A stretch of DNA of 64,000 nucleotides from Bacillaceae bacterium (GCA_017656265.1 JACDOD010000009.1:81850-145849), one strand, 5' to 3'; shown: positions 9,323-18,925, counted from the stretch's first letter. Translations and numbers: made by a program. Notes: generated by a model from the letters alone, not told the origin.

Positions 9323-10663
9323 CTATCCCGTAATCAAATTAATAAATACAATAATAATGCCGATCGGCACGACCCATTTCATCAGCCATCTCCAACCTGC
9401 ATACAGTACAGGAGAAGATGCTGTGGATGCCATGAATTCCTGCACGACCAGTTTTTTGTCCATCCTGTGTACAATAAATAACGCAATCAGCAAACTTCCG
9501 ACCGGCAGCAGAATGTTACTGACCAGAAAATCTGAGGCATCGAATACATTTTTGCCAAAAATCTGAAATTCAGCCAGTGTACTGAATGATAAGGCAGCCG
9601 GAATTCCAGCCAGGAAGATGATGATCCCGGTAATGAATGATATGGTTTTTCTTGCATTCGGCTTCTTTTCTGTAAAGGCAGAAATAATAATTTCAAACAG
9701 ACTGAACGAACTGGTTAATGTAGCAAACAAAAACAGCAATAGAAAAAGACTTAAAAAGAGTTCACCCAGCGGCATCTGGGAAAAGACTGTCGGCAGGACG
9801 ATAAATAGTAGGCCAGGCCCCTCTGCCGGTTCTAAACCAAAGGAGAATACGGCAGGGAAAATCGCAAGTCCAGCCAGCATGGAAACAAAAATATTCATAA
9901 TGGCTACCCAGCCCGCCGATGCAGGAAGGCTAACATCCCGATCAAGATAAGAGCTGTAAGTGACCATTACGGAAAATCCTACAGCAAGGGCAAAGAACGA
10001 CTGGCCGAGAGCATACAGGATTCCTTCCCCGGTTATATTCTCAAAGCTGGGTGTCAGGAAAAAACGGATCCCTTCCATTGCCCCTTCTAACGTTAACGAG
10101 CGGACGACGATGATGATGAAAAAGATAAATAACAGTGGCATCATGTACTTATTTGCTTTTTCAATTCCGTTTTGAATGCCGAATGACAGGACAATCACGT
10201 TAATTAAAATGAAAAGGGCAAGTCCCAATAAGGTAATTGAAGGGCTTGATGTCACTGAACCAAACAGTTCCGGGTAGTCTGTGCTGCCGCTGATTAGCTT
10301 GCCCGGAATGGACATGGCTGTATAAATGAGAACCCATCCGCCTGCCACGGAGTAAAAAGATAACAGCAAAAAACTTCCGATTAAGCCAATGCGGCCGACC
10401 CATGGCCAAGCGGAATCAGGTGCCAGTTTTTTATAAGCACTGATCGCTTCTTTGCCGGCCCCCCGTCCAATCACGAATTCAGATATCAGCATGGGCAATC
10501 CAATGAACAGCGTGAAGGCAATAAATATCAAGAAAAAGGCTCCTCCGCCATTCATGCCGGTGACATAGGGGAATTTCCAGATGGCCCCCAGACCGATTGC
10601 TGCCCCGGCTGACGATAGAATAAATCCTAATTTAGAAGACCATTGTTCTTTTCTCCCATCCAT
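9323..10663 (-). CDS. sodium-dependent transporter, NSS/SNF family, probable tryptophan uptake
   Basis: 446 residues with about 11 membrane segments, the LeuT fold of neurotransmitter:sodium symporters. The TM1 core GLGAIWKFPYVTGMNGGGAF carries the unwound substrate-site motif. TM6 reads ALGQSFFALAVGFSVMVTYSSY, with conserved Na+ and substrate residues. Bacterial 11-TM members such as MhsT carry tryptophan and other hydrophobic amino acids. It follows kynA by 30 bases on the same strand with an AAAGGGG ribosome site. That position after three tryptophan-degrading genes makes tryptophan or kynurenine the likely cargo, by inference. Confidence 0.86.
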   Translation of the reverse strand: MDGRKEQWSSKLGFILSSAGAAIGLGAIWKFPYVTGMNGGGAFFLIFIAFTLFIGLPMLISEFVIGRGAGKEAISAYKKLAPDSAWPWVGRIGLIGSFLLLSFYSVAGGWVLIYTAMSIPGKLISGSTDYPELFGSVTSSPSITLLGLALFILINVIVLSFGIQNGIEKANKYMMPLLFIFFIIIVVRSLTLEGAMEGIRFFLTPSFENITGEGILYALGQSFFALAVGFSVMVTYSSYLDRDVSLPASAGWVAIMNIFVSMLAGLAIFPAVFSFGLEPAEGPGLLFIVLPTVFSQMPLGELFLSLFLLLFLFATLTSSFSLFEIIISAFTEKKPNARKTISFITGIIIFLAGIPAALSFSTLAEFQIFGKNVFDASDFLVSNILLPVGSLLIALFIVHRMDKKLVVQEFMASTASSPVLYAGWRWLMKWVVPIGIIIVFINLITG

Positions 10664-10693
10664 AGTTTCAGCCCCTTTGCAAATGAATTAGGT

Positions 10694-11536
10694 TTAAAGT
10701 TTTGTGCGTATATTCCACAGCTCCGGGAAGAAGCAGTGGTCAAGCACTTTTTTTAGATAGCCTACACCTGATGACCCACCTGTCCCCATTTTGTGGCCGA
10801 TAATCCGTTCTACCGTTTTCATATGTCGGAAGCGCCACTGCTGGATCCAGTCTTCGATGTCAATCAGTTTTTCAGCCAGCTGATAGAGATTCCAGTATTT
10901 GTCTACATCTCTGTAAACGGCAAGCCATGCCGCTTCCACCGAAGGGTCTCCTTTATAAGGTCTGGTGTAATCCCGGTCCAGAAGCTCAGGATTAATATCG
11001 AACCCTGCTTTTGCAAGCTGCTTAATGGCAGCATCATATAGACCCGGTGCTCTGTAGGCTTCTTTTAATTCTTTTAACAGTTCCTGATCTTTTTCGTAGA
11101 TTTTTAGGATATAGTCTGATTTATAGCCCAGCGCAAATTCAATCATTCGGTATTGATAGGACTGAAAGCCGGAAGCCTGTCCCAATTTATCCCGAAACTC
11201 CATATATTCAGATGGAGTAAGGGTTGACAGAACATCCCAGGCATAAATGATCTGTGACTGAATTTTAGATACCCTGGCCAGCATTTTAAAAGCCGGGTCA
11301 AGCTCATCCTGTTCAATATGGTCAATGGCTGCACGGATTTCATGAAGAATCAGTTTCATCCATAGTTCACTGACCTGATGAATGGTAATGAACAGCATTT
11401 CATCATGATGGTCAGACAGCCGATGCTGACTGGATAGGATTTTGTCTAGCTGCAGATAATCCCCATAGGTCATATTATTTTTAAAATCTGTGTGAACACC
11501 TTTTTCCTTTTCCATTTCTGAAAGATGTCTGCTCAT
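10694..11536 (-). CDS. kynA: tryptophan 2,3-dioxygenase
   Basis: About 280 residues. Opens the indole ring of L-tryptophan with O2 to give N-formylkynurenine; haem enzyme, tetrameric. Visible family blocks are [35 protein letters not shown] (active-site His), [13 protein letters not shown], and [20 protein letters not shown] with the haem-ligand His. The frame is open from 11542, where ATGA overlaps the kynB stop. An ATG six bases on (11536) sits 7 bases from GGAGGG and is the better start. First step of the aerobic kynurenine route, translationally coupled to kynB. Confidence 0.95.
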   Translation of the reverse strand: MSRHLSEMEKEKGVHTDFKNNMTYGDYLQLDKILSSQHRLSDHHDEMLFITIHQVSELWMKLILHEIRAAIDHIEQDELDPAFKMLARVSKIQSQIIYAWDVLSTLTPSEYMEFRDKLGQASGFQSYQYRMIEFALGYKSDYILKIYEKDQELLKELKEAYRAPGLYDAAIKQLAKAGFDINPELLDRDYTRPYKGDPSVEAAWLAVYRDVDKYWNLYQLAEKLIDIEDWIQQWRFRHMKTVERIIGHKMGTGGSSGVGYLKKVLDHCFFPELWNIRTKL

Positions 11537-11538
11537 GT

Positions 11539-12174
11539 TCATCCCTCCGAATTTATAGGTTTTACAATCGCTCGTACAGGACTGCCGTCTGCCCCTCTAA
11601 TTGGGAGGGGCAGGGCGATTAAATCATAATCCCCCGGCTGAAGGTGGTGCAGGACCACATTTTCTAAAATGGCGATTCCGTGCTGGTGCAGAGCATGATG
11701 AGCGGCCATATCTTTGCTGTCCAGGGGGTCCACTGAAGGCACGTCAACTCCCACAAGCTGGATTCCATGTTCCTGTAAAAAAGGAGCAAGATCCGGCATC
11801 AGGGGAGGAATGTTTTCCGGGAAGTGATCCGGATTCTGGTGTGCCGATGTCCGAAGCAAGATGTGGTTAACATCATGTAAATTCACATCGCTAAGTTCAC
11901 TTGCACCGATAGATTTGCAATGGGAAACATCGATCAGCCTGGCTCGTCCAATGAAGCGGTTAATATCCAGCTCATCAATCGTTGCTCCCTCGTTATCAAA
12001 GTGGAATGGGGCATCCACGTGGGTCCCAGTATGCAGGCTGGTCGTAATTCTTCCAATATTGACCGAGCCTGTCTGTTCTTTTGAAAATGAAATTTCATAG
12101 GAAAAAGGGGTGTCCCCCGGCCAGTGACCGATACCATGATGAAGAGGCTGGGAGATGTCGATCCACTTCGTCAT
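11539..12174 (-). CDS. kynB: kynurenine formamidase
   Basis: 211-residue cyclase-family metal hydrolase that converts N-formylkynurenine to kynurenine and formate. The motif [12 protein letters not shown] (residues ~48-59) is the family HxGTHxDxPxH metal site; GVDVPSVDP and the C-terminal [17 protein letters not shown] also match. It starts within a 4-base ATGA overlap with the kynU stop and ends in a 4-base overlap with the kynA frame, so the three genes are one transcript. Confidence 0.94.
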   Translation of the reverse strand: MTKWIDISQPLHHGIGHWPGDTPFSYEISFSKEQTGSVNIGRITTSLHTGTHVDAPFHFDNEGATIDELDINRFIGRARLIDVSHCKSIGASELSDVNLHDVNHILLRTSAHQNPDHFPENIPPLMPDLAPFLQEHGIQLVGVDVPSVDPLDSKDMAAHHALHQHGIAILENVVLHHLQPGDYDLIALPLPIRGADGSPVRAIVKPINSEG

Positions 12175-13442
12175 GCCACGACCCCCCGTTTGTTTTCATA
12201 TTTTTTATAGGTTTCATTTTTCATAATATCTTTTAAAATCTGAACAGTGCGATAGACATCCTCAAACGTATTGTAGAGGGCAACAGGTGCCAGACGGATG
12301 CCGTTTGGAGCCCTGAAATCTGGAACGACATTTGCATCTTTTAATGCTTTACAGATTCTTGCTGCTTCCTTATGTTCCAGATAAATATGACCGCCTCGCT
12401 GATCATCTGCAATTGGATTGCCAAAGGTAAAGTCATATTCCTTCAGCTCCTGATGAATTAAATCCATCATAAACTGGGTAAGCTTTAGTGATTTTTCTCG
12501 AATGTTTTCAATTCCGGCCTCCTTGAATATTTCAAGGGAACCGATTAATGGTGCAGCACTTAAAATGTGCGGGGTTCCAATCTGGAAAGCGCCCGCATCT
12601 TCTGCCGGTGTGAGAGTATGCTCCATATCGAACTGTTTTTCTTTATGGGAGCTGAACCACCCGGCAATTCCAGGCGTTTTACCGAAGTGTTTTTCATTCA
12701 CATACAGAGCTGCCACGCTTCCAGGTCCAGCATTTAAGTGCTTATAATTGCACCAGAAGGCAAAATCTACATCCCACTCATCCAGGGAATGGGGGATGGC
12801 GCCAATGGAATGGCATAAGTCGAATCCAATCATAATGTTTCGCTTATGGGCTTCTTCGGTTAAGCGTTTCATGTCCAGAATCTGACCGCTTCGATAGAGG
12901 ACACTTGGAAGTACAATTAAAGCTACATCTTCTGTCATTTGTGCCATGATGTCTTCTTCATCAAGGGTGTGTCCATCCCGGCTTTTCACCCGAATCAGAT
13001 GATCATCAGGATCATAGCCTTTAAGTTTGATCTGGCTTTGCAGTGCGTATATATCCGATGGGAAATTAAGTTCATCAGCTAGAATTTTTGTTTTACTGCC
13101 TTCGGGGTCATAAAATGTTGCAGCCAGCTGGTGCAGGTTCACGGTAGTGGAACCGCTTACAATGACTTCATTCGGTTTAGCCCCTACCAGATCAGCCATC
13201 TGATCCCCAAGGTTTTCGGAAAGATAAAACCAGGGGTGTTCCCCAGTTGTCCATCCGTCAATTCCATAGTTTTTCCAGGAATCCAATACATCTAAAAGTG
13301 ATTTTTCTGCGCGTTTTGACAAAAGTCCGAGTGAGTTTCCGTCAAGATAAATGACATCATCCTTAATGTAAAACTCATCCCGAAACTTGTGCAGCGGATC
13401 TTCCCTGTCTAATTGACGGGCATCTTTCAGTGTTAAAGACAT
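12171..13442 (-). CDS. kynU: kynureninase
   Basis: 423-residue PLP enzyme that cleaves kynurenine to anthranilate and alanine. Motifs: [10 protein letters not shown] near residue 32, [23 protein letters not shown] (Asp208 pairs with the PLP ring nitrogen) and [13 protein letters not shown], where Lys234 is the Schiff-base lysine. First gene of the kyn operon; an upstream GGAGTG serves as ribosome site. A sigma-A promoter with an overlapping palindrome lies between it and the divergent TetR gene. With no anthranilate dioxygenase in view, the product may feed anthranilate back to tryptophan or other pathways. Confidence 0.95.
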   Translation of the reverse strand: MSLTLKDARQLDREDPLHKFRDEFYIKDDVIYLDGNSLGLLSKRAEKSLLDVLDSWKNYGIDGWTTGEHPWFYLSENLGDQMADLVGAKPNEVIVSGSTTVNLHQLAATFYDPEGSKTKILADELNFPSDIYALQSQIKLKGYDPDDHLIRVKSRDGHTLDEEDIMAQMTEDVALIVLPSVLYRSGQILDMKRLTEEAHKRNIMIGFDLCHSIGAIPHSLDEWDVDFAFWCNYKHLNAGPGSVAALYVNEKHFGKTPGIAGWFSSHKEKQFDMEHTLTPAEDAGAFQIGTPHILSAAPLIGSLEIFKEAGIENIREKSLKLTQFMMDLIHQELKEYDFTFGNPIADDQRGGHIYLEHKEAARICKALKDANVVPDFRAPNGIRLAPVALYNTFEDVYRTVQILKDIMKNETYKKYENKRGVVA

Positions 13443-13489
13443 AGGCTTTCACTCCAGGTTCGAAATTTTCTGTCATTTACGGTAATTTT

Positions 13490-13533
13490 ACTATAATATT
13501 TTATTGACATCATGTCAATGATATCATGTCAAT
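13490..13533 (-). promoter_or_regulatory. kynU promoter with overlapping operator
   Basis: Read leftward: -35 TTGACA (13518-13513), 17-base spacer, -10 TATAGT (13495-13490). The perfect palindrome TTGACAT-C-ATGTCAA covers 13504-13518 and therefore the whole -35 box. The half-site ATCATGTCAAT is repeated directly at 13509-13519 and 13523-13533, 14 bases apart. The divergent TetR-type gene beginning at 13604 is the obvious candidate to bind here. That link is inference from position. Confidence 0.75.
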
Positions 13534-13603
13534 AAGAAGAAAAATTTAGAATTTTGAATTATAATAGATGGTAAGAGAGAGTCAGTCAGAAAGGAAGAGT
13601 GAG

Positions 13604-14218
13604 ATGAGACAGGATCACCAGCATTTATCTCCCAGACAAAAGCAGGCTATCCAGACAAGACAGGAGTTATTGGATGCCGGTCTTGAAGTTTTTTTAGAAA
13701 ATGGATTTCAGAAAACGACCATCTCCCAGATTATTAAAAAAGCCAATAAAGGGTATGGTACGGCCTATGTTTACTTTCAAAATAAGGATGAGCTTTTTAT
13801 TGAATTAATGGAGCATGTCATGAACCGTTTTTATGAAGTTGCTGAGCTTACCTTTGAACCGGAATCAAAACAGGAGGCTTATGAGCAAATTGAACGCCAG
13901 GTACGTCTCTTTTTAACACTGGCTGTTCAGGAACGGAAGATGCTGAATGTGATGAGGGAAGCTATGGGGATTTCAGAAGCGGTAAATGAGAAATGGATTG
14001 AAATCAGAAAGAGATTTATTAAACGGATTACTGAGGATATTCAATATTCCCAGAGAGCAGGACTGGCAAAATCAAATCTTGATGCAGCGTATATAGCGAG
14101 AGCATGGTTCTATGCCAATGAAATGTTCATGTGGGACATGGTGGCAAATGAAAATGTTTCACTTGATGACGCTGCCCGCAATTTGACTATGATGTATACC
14201 GGTGGATTGTATGAATGA
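13604..14218 (+). CDS. TetR-family regulator, probable controller of the kyn operon
   Basis: About 204 residues. The N-terminal HTH spans residues ~10-58 (RQELLDAGLEVFLENGFQKT ... IIKKANKGYGTAYVYFQNKDELF), the TetR/AcrR DNA-binding domain. The rest is an all-helical ligand-binding and dimer domain. The frame runs from 13568, but 13604 has AAGGA about 9 bases ahead and begins just before the domain. A TATAAT at 13560 may be its -10 box. Divergent from kynU with shared palindromic sites, so it likely represses kyn transcription and itself until a tryptophan-pathway metabolite binds; the effector is unknown. Confidence 0.82.
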   Translation: MRQDHQHLSPRQKQAIQTRQELLDAGLEVFLENGFQKTTISQIIKKANKGYGTAYVYFQNKDELFIELMEHVMNRFYEVAELTFEPESKQEAYEQIERQVRLFLTLAVQERKMLNVMREAMGISEAVNEKWIEIRKRFIKRITEDIQYSQRAGLAKSNLDAAYIARAWFYANEMFMWDMVANENVSLDDAARNLTMMYTGGLYE

Positions 14219-14267
14219 TCTCAAAGCAAGGGAGGCAACTACATGAGGCTGAACTGCGAAAGAATGG

Positions 14268-14545
14268 GGCTGGGACAAAACAAAGAAACACCTGAACTTT
14301 ATTCAATCTATACTCCGTCAACATGCTTCGCTTTTTGCGGAACGGCCTAAGGCTTCCTCAGGCAGCTCATCATTCTGTTTTTAGGGATTTTCTGTTTCTG
14401 CTGTTCCCGCGAAGCACAGGACGTGCTTGACCACAGGGCGTGGCCGCTTTTAGTCGACCAGGGTTCTCGGCATATTGACTGTGTTAAATTTTTTTTCAGG
14501 CAATTGGTTCGCCTTATCCACCGATCATCCCTTTATGTCCCAGCC
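14268..14545. mobile_element. MITE-like element, copy 1
   Basis: 278-bp non-coding element bounded by near-perfect 13-base terminal inverted repeats, GGCTGGGACAAAA and TTATGTCCCAGCC. The core (ATGCTTCGCTTT ... GCACAGGACGTGCT ... TTTTAGTCGACCAGG) recurs at 26071-26391, inverted, and at 30374-30552. It has no transposase gene and would need one in trans. It fills the gap between the TetR gene and the DUF2935 gene. Confidence 0.7.
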
Positions 14546-14577
14546 TCTTTCATTGCATATGAAGCTTCGGCAAGGCC

Positions 14578-15030
14578 TCAGGCTCCTCCTTGCTGATTGG
14601 CTAATAACACCTGGGCAATGCCGACAAAATATTCAGATTCACGAATAATATGATCCAGTACCACTTTGGCTGTTGGATTATTGCTGACTGCCTCACTGTT
14701 GTTTTTTATTTGCTGGCAGAGTTTAATAAAAGCCAGGCTCTGATGCAAACAAAAATCGACTAGCTTCAATACGCTGTTATACAATTGATCAGGGATATAA
14801 TAAGGTGAACGGACAATGGATTCTATGTAACGTACAACTTGCTGATGGGTTTTGGACAGAGCCTGTTCCCATTCTTTAAGTGCATCAACATATTCCCCCT
14901 CCAGGCCGCTGACCAGTTCACGGATTACGACGGTGTGCTCTTCTTCCTGGTGTTTCCAGAACTCCGCTTCATCTAAAATCCGTAAAGGCATTTGATGTCC
15001 ATAATAAAATTGCAGTGTAATCTCCCCCAT
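14578..15030 (-). CDS. DUF2935-like helical protein
   Basis: 150 residues, almost wholly helical, with LDEAEFWKHQEEEHTVVIREL near the start and HIIRESEYFVGIAQVLL near the end. The spaced Glu/His pattern of the two helical pairs resembles DUF2935 domains, which are ferritin-like bundles usually present as two repeats (~260 residues); this would be a single domain. No good ribosome site precedes ATG 15030, and GGGGGAG stands inside the first codons, so a slightly later start is possible. Function unknown. Confidence 0.55.
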   Translation of the reverse strand: MGEITLQFYYGHQMPLRILDEAEFWKHQEEEHTVVIRELVSGLEGEYVDALKEWEQALSKTHQQVVRYIESIVRSPYYIPDQLYNSVLKLVDFCLHQSLAFIKLCQQIKNNSEAVSNNPTAKVVLDHIIRESEYFVGIAQVLLANQQGGA

Positions 15031-15126
15031 TTTAGTTTCTTGCTAACCATCGTATGGGAATAAAATCGATTATATGAATGATTATAATGAAAATGTAATC
15101 TTCCATATTGGAAAGGAGAATCAACT

Positions 15127-15636
15127 GTGACAACCATTGAGGTGATTAAAGGAGATATTACGAAAATTAAGGCGGATGCTATCGTTAACGCGGCTAATGA
15201 ACAGTTGGCAGGGGGCGGCGGTGTCGATGGCGCGATACACCGGGCAGGGGGACCTGCTATAATGGCAGAGTGTCGACAGATCGGCGGCTGTCCGACCGGT
15301 CAGGCTGTTATCACAACGGCTGGAAATCTCCCTGCAAAAAAAGTCATACATACTGTAGGTCCGATCTGGAAGGGAGGACATCACCGGGAAGAAGAGCTGC
15401 TGGCGAACTGCTATAAACAATCCTTGAAACTCGCACTGGTACATGGGCTGTGCACCGTTGCATTTCCGAATATCAGTACAGGGGTTTATGACTATCCGAA
15501 AAAGGAAGCGGCAAATGTGGCTATTCAGACCGTCCGGGATTTTACGAAGGAGAATGAAGGGCTGGAAAAGGTCATTTTCGTTTGTTTTGATGATGAGAAT
15601 TATCAATTGTATTCAGAACATCTAAGTTCCAATTAA
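15127..15636 (+). CDS. macrodomain protein, probable O-acetyl-ADP-ribose deacetylase
   Basis: 169 residues, a single macrodomain. Motifs: [29 protein letters not shown] (residues ~16-44), which forms the ADP-ribose-binding loop with catalytic Asp/Asn as in YmdB, and [12 protein letters not shown], the second phosphate-binding loop. Enzymes of this class remove acetyl from O-acetyl-ADP-ribose or ADP-ribose from proteins. The start is GTG with AAGGAGA 6 bases ahead. Monocistronic. Confidence 0.9.
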   Translation: MTTIEVIKGDITKIKADAIVNAANEQLAGGGGVDGAIHRAGGPAIMAECRQIGGCPTGQAVITTAGNLPAKKVIHTVGPIWKGGHHREEELLANCYKQSLKLALVHGLCTVAFPNISTGVYDYPKKEAANVAIQTVRDFTKENEGLEKVIFVCFDDENYQLYSEHLSSN

Positions 15637-15707
15637 TCGTATTTTTAGTAAACAAGGTTGAAATAGTTACCGATTTAATTAATTATGAAAAAATTTACAA
15701 CAAAAAT

Positions 15708-15756
15708 GAGTGATTACTCACTATAATTGTGTTATGATAGTAGTGAGTAATCACTC
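15708..15756 (+). promoter_or_regulatory. promoter with paired operators for the ABC/TetR operon
   Basis: GAGTGATTACTCAC (15708-15721) and its exact reverse complement GTGAGTAATCACTC (15743-15756) flank the -10-like boxes TATAAT (15722-15727) and TATGAT (15733-15738). Each site is itself a near palindrome (GAGT-N4-ACTC). The downstream three-gene operon ends in a TetR gene, the likely binder. The -35 element is poor (TTTACA at 15694 is too far for a 17-base spacer). Confidence 0.68.
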
Positions 15757-15784
15757 GCTAAGTTGAAAAGGAGGTATGTGAAAC

Positions 15785-16507
15785 ATGAAGGCCATGGTTG
15801 ATGTTAAAGGTGTTGCCCATTCTTTCGGTAAGGAGAACGTGTTAAAAGATGTCCATCTGGAAATTCAGCCGGGGGAAATTTTTGGTCTTCTTGGTCCATC
15901 GGGTGCCGGGAAAACCACTCTTGTCAAAATGATTGCCGGGATTCTGGAACCGGATCATGGGGAAGTTTTGATCGGGGGCCAGCCAATGCCTTCTTTGCAG
16001 CTCATGAAGTCCATTGGTTATATGGCTCAATCGGATGCGTTATATCATGAATTGTCCGCGCGAGAAAATCTTGATTTTTTTGCAAGTATTTATGGTTTAA
16101 AGAAGAGGGAACGAAAAGAACAGATCCAAGAAGTAATGGAAATAGTGGATCTGGCTGATCATCTTGATAAGGTGGTCGAGCAATATTCCGGGGGAATGAA
16201 GCGGCGACTATCCCTTGCGGCTTCCCTTATTCATGAGCCGAAATTGCTGATTCTCGATGAACCGACTGTGGGGATTGACCCGGTTCTTCGCCAGTCCATC
16301 TGGAATGCCTTCAGGGATTTTCAACAACGGGGAATGACTATTTTAGTGACGACTCATGTCATGGATGAAGCGGAAAAATGTGACCGGATCGCTCTTCTCA
16401 GGAATGGGTATGTGATGGCTTCAGGAACACCGGATCAATTGAAACAGGATACGGATACCCAATCCATTGAAGAAGCTTTTCTTGTTTATGGAGGTGATAA
16501 CAGATGA
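15785..16507 (+). CDS. ABC transporter ATP-binding protein
   Basis: 240-residue ATPase. Walker A GPSGAGKTT lies at residues 37-45, Q-loop at GYMAQSDALY, signature YSGGMKRRL, Walker B LLILDEPTVGID and H-loop TTHVMDEAE. This pattern is typical of YhcH/NodI-like multidrug exporters. AAGGAGG lies 10 bases ahead of ATG 15785. The last 4 bases overlap the permease start. First gene of an operon with its own TetR regulator, which points to export of a toxic compound that induces the system. Confidence 0.88.
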   Translation: MKAMVDVKGVAHSFGKENVLKDVHLEIQPGEIFGLLGPSGAGKTTLVKMIAGILEPDHGEVLIGGQPMPSLQLMKSIGYMAQSDALYHELSARENLDFFASIYGLKKRERKEQIQEVMEIVDLADHLDKVVEQYSGGMKRRLSLAASLIHEPKLLILDEPTVGIDPVLRQSIWNAFRDFQQRGMTILVTTHVMDEAEKCDRIALLRNGYVMASGTPDQLKQDTDTQSIEEAFLVYGGDNR

Positions 16508-17532
16508 ATATTATGGCTATTGTACGCCGAATTATACGTCAGTTTTTTCGGGATAAACGGTCAATGGGCCTGATGTTTATAGCTCCCCTTCTCGTTTTAA
16601 CTTTAGTATGGCTCGTATTAGATGGGGATGATTATGAACCAGTGATCGCTGTAGAAGGAGTGCTGCCTGCGCTGGTCGATGGTCTGGAAGACGCCGGAGC
16701 AAGAGAAATCATCGAGATGACAGAACAGGAAGCCAGAGATGCATTCGAACAGGGGGAAGCGGATGCTTATATTAGTTTAAAAGATGGCAGGCCTTATATT
16801 TTGCTGGAGGGAAGTGAGCCATCTGTCAATACAGCCGTCATGAAAGTTTTTCAGGAGGCACGAAAAGGGATGAATATTGGACCTGGCCAGATGGAACCTT
16901 TAATTAAATATTATTATGGTTCCCCTGATTTAAATTTATTTGATCGGGTAGGGTCAGTGTTAATCGGCTTTTTTGTCTTCTTCTTTGTTTTTATCATCGG
17001 GGGAATATCATTTTTGCGGGAAAGAACACAGGGAACCCTTGAAAAACTTCTTTCAACTCCGATAAAACGCTGGGAGATTGTGACTGGCTATTTAATCGGG
17101 TTTGGCCTCTTTACCATTGTGCAGTCATTCATTATCGTCATTTTCTCCCTCTATGTTTTTGACATGTACATGGCGGGGGATTTCTGGCAGCTCCTTCTGG
17201 TCACCTTTTTGCTGGCTGTTACGGCACTGTCTCTGGCCACGCTGCTTTCGGCTTTTGCGAATAATGAGTTTCAGTTCATGCAGTTTATTCCGGTTGTCAT
17301 CGTTCCACAGGTGTTTTTTTCCGGAATTTTTCCCCTTGAAACACTGGCCGAATGGCTGCAGTGGATCAGTTATATCATGCCACTGACCTATGGAGCAGAA
17401 GCACTGCAGCAGATGATGATCAAGGGTGTGAACCTTTCGGAAGCCTGGATGGAAATCATGATCCTTATTGTTTTTGCCCTGGCCTTTTACTTGCTGAACA
17501 TTCAGGCTTTGAAAAAACATCGGCGGTTATAG
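16504..17532 (+). CDS. ABC-2 type permease with extracytoplasmic domain
   Basis: 342 residues. TM1 (LMFIAPLLVLTLVWLVL) is followed by an extracytoplasmic domain of ~130 residues (EPVIAVEGVLPAL ... YYGSPDLNLF), then five membrane segments. The coupling motif RERTQGTLEKLLSTPIKRWE is classic ABC-2. It would pair with the ATPase it overlaps; dimerisation gives the full exporter. The YhgE/DrrB-like layout fits drug or lipid export. Confidence 0.87.
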   Translation: MNIMAIVRRIIRQFFRDKRSMGLMFIAPLLVLTLVWLVLDGDDYEPVIAVEGVLPALVDGLEDAGAREIIEMTEQEARDAFEQGEADAYISLKDGRPYILLEGSEPSVNTAVMKVFQEARKGMNIGPGQMEPLIKYYYGSPDLNLFDRVGSVLIGFFVFFFVFIIGGISFLRERTQGTLEKLLSTPIKRWEIVTGYLIGFGLFTIVQSFIIVIFSLYVFDMYMAGDFWQLLLVTFLLAVTALSLATLLSAFANNEFQFMQFIPVVIVPQVFFSGIFPLETLAEWLQWISYIMPLTYGAEALQQMMIKGVNLSEAWMEIMILIVFALAFYLLNIQALKKHRRL

Positions 17533-17569
17533 GATAATAAGGAGGAATGGAACAGAGGAGGATCATGAC

Positions 17570-18232
17570 ATGATGGACCCGCAGAAACTTTTGCAGGAAC
17601 TGTTAAAAATTAGCGATGATGATAAAGATATTACACCAAAGCAGGCCAAAATAATTCAGGCTGCCATTGAAATATTTGCTGAAAAGGGGTATGCCTCTGC
17701 GTCAACCAGTGAAATTGCAAAACGGGCTGGAGTAGCGGAAGGAACCATTTTCAGACACTATAAAACGAAAAAAGAGCTACTGTTATCGATTGTATCTCCG
17801 ATGATTATCAAATTTGCTGCTCCTTTTTTCGCTGAAACCTTTATCCGGCAAGTGTTCAAAGATCATGAAGATAAGGGATTTGAGGAGCTCCTCAGAAAAC
17901 TGATTCAAAATCGGTATGAATTTGTAAAAAATAACGTTCCCCTGTTAAAAATTGTGCTGCAGGAAATGGCTTTCCACCCTGAAATCCAGCAGGCGTATAA
18001 ACAAGTATTTACTGAAAAAGTATTGCCGAAGTTTAAAAAAATGGTGGAATATTATCAGGACAAAGGGGAGCTGAGGAATGATTTTTCAGTGGATACCACG
18101 ATTCGGCTAGTTATTAATACAGCGGTTGGATTTATGGTAACGAGATTTATTGTTATGCCAGACTATCCATGGGACGATGAAAAAGAACTGGAAAACACTA
18201 TTCAATATATTAAAGACGGGATTTTTTCTTAA
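17570..18232 (+). CDS. TetR-family regulator of the ABC exporter
   Basis: 220 residues. HTH at residues ~22-68 (AKIIQAAIEIFAEKGYASAS, GVAEGTIFRHYKTKKELL), followed by a helical ligand domain. AGGAGG lies 8 bases before ATG 17570; a second ATG follows at once. It sits 37 bases after the permease and is probably transcribed from the same promoter. Together with the inverted operators at 15708-15756 this suggests autorepression relieved by the exporter's substrate. Confidence 0.86.
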   Translation: MMDPQKLLQELLKISDDDKDITPKQAKIIQAAIEIFAEKGYASASTSEIAKRAGVAEGTIFRHYKTKKELLLSIVSPMIIKFAAPFFAETFIRQVFKDHEDKGFEELLRKLIQNRYEFVKNNVPLLKIVLQEMAFHPEIQQAYKQVFTEKVLPKFKKMVEYYQDKGELRNDFSVDTTIRLVINTAVGFMVTRFIVMPDYPWDDEKELENTIQYIKDGIFS

Positions 18233-18329
18233 TGAGTATGCTGTCAGGCATTTCTCTCATTTTTCAGGATGATTTTGTAACCAATTGATGGGCCTGTCGT
18301 CTTTATAAATAGAGAGGGAGGCCCATAAT

Positions 18330-18827
18330 ATGAAAAAAATACTCTTTATACTGACACTCCTGTTTTTGGGTGCATGTTCGAATGAAACTGCTCAGGACTC
18401 TTCGTTGAATACAGAGGAGGCTCAGAACGGGCAGACTTCTGAAATACATGACGATGATGAAAAAAATAAGGACAGTATTTTAGAATTAAAAGTAGAAGAC
18501 TTTAATACATCTACCATTAATTTTGCTATGATGATGTTCAGGGAATATCTGGAGAGTTTAAAGCAGAGTGCCAGCCTGAGCAAAAAAATAAAAGATTACC
18601 ACATTAATAACATCGAAGTGATTGAACAACGTGCAGATGGATTTAAGTTTTCGGTAAATTTTGACCTGAAACCCTTTGATTGGGATCAGTACATAGTTGC
18701 AGGAAATGGTGTGATGGATGAGGAAAGTAAGTGGATCAAACGGAAAATTTTGTTTGTAGATGTGGAAAAAGAACACCTGGATGATGCAGTGATCTACAGA
18801 ATTGTCAGTCTGGGAACAGGACCATAA
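18330..18827 (+). CDS. small lipoprotein of unknown function
   Basis: 165 residues. The signal peptide MKKILFILTLLFLGAC contains a lipobox, so Cys16 is the lipidation site. An acidic linker (residues ~17-50) leads to a compact alpha/beta domain with ISKxDY-like helix SLSKKIKDYHINNIEVIE and aromatic strands. I recognise no family. GGGAGG precedes the ATG. A hairpin terminator follows. Confidence 0.7.
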   Translation: MKKILFILTLLFLGACSNETAQDSSLNTEEAQNGQTSEIHDDDEKNKDSILELKVEDFNTSTINFAMMMFREYLESLKQSASLSKKIKDYHINNIEVIEQRADGFKFSVNFDLKPFDWDQYIVAGNGVMDEESKWIKRKILFVDVEKEHLDDAVIYRIVSLGTGP

Positions 18828-18833
18828 AGTGAA

Positions 18834-18880
18834 AGGCCTTCTCAAAGCAGTGTTACGGCTGGAGAAGGCCTCTGTTGTAT
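18834..18880. terminator. terminator between convergent genes
   Basis: Ten-base stem AGGCCTTCTC (18834-18843) / GAGAAGGCCT (18862-18871) with an 18-base loop. It sits between the lipoprotein stop and the end of the leftward HAD gene; the T-run on the + side is interrupted. Confidence 0.65.
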
Positions 18881-18925
18881 TCAGTTTTTCCATTCAACGT
18901 GGGCCAGGAAAGGATTTTCTTAAGT

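Noticed and set aside
13443..13603. T-box or trp-type riboswitch before the kyn genes
   Set aside because: No T-box sequence, tRNA-specifier stem or terminator/antiterminator pair; the palindromic operator explains the region.
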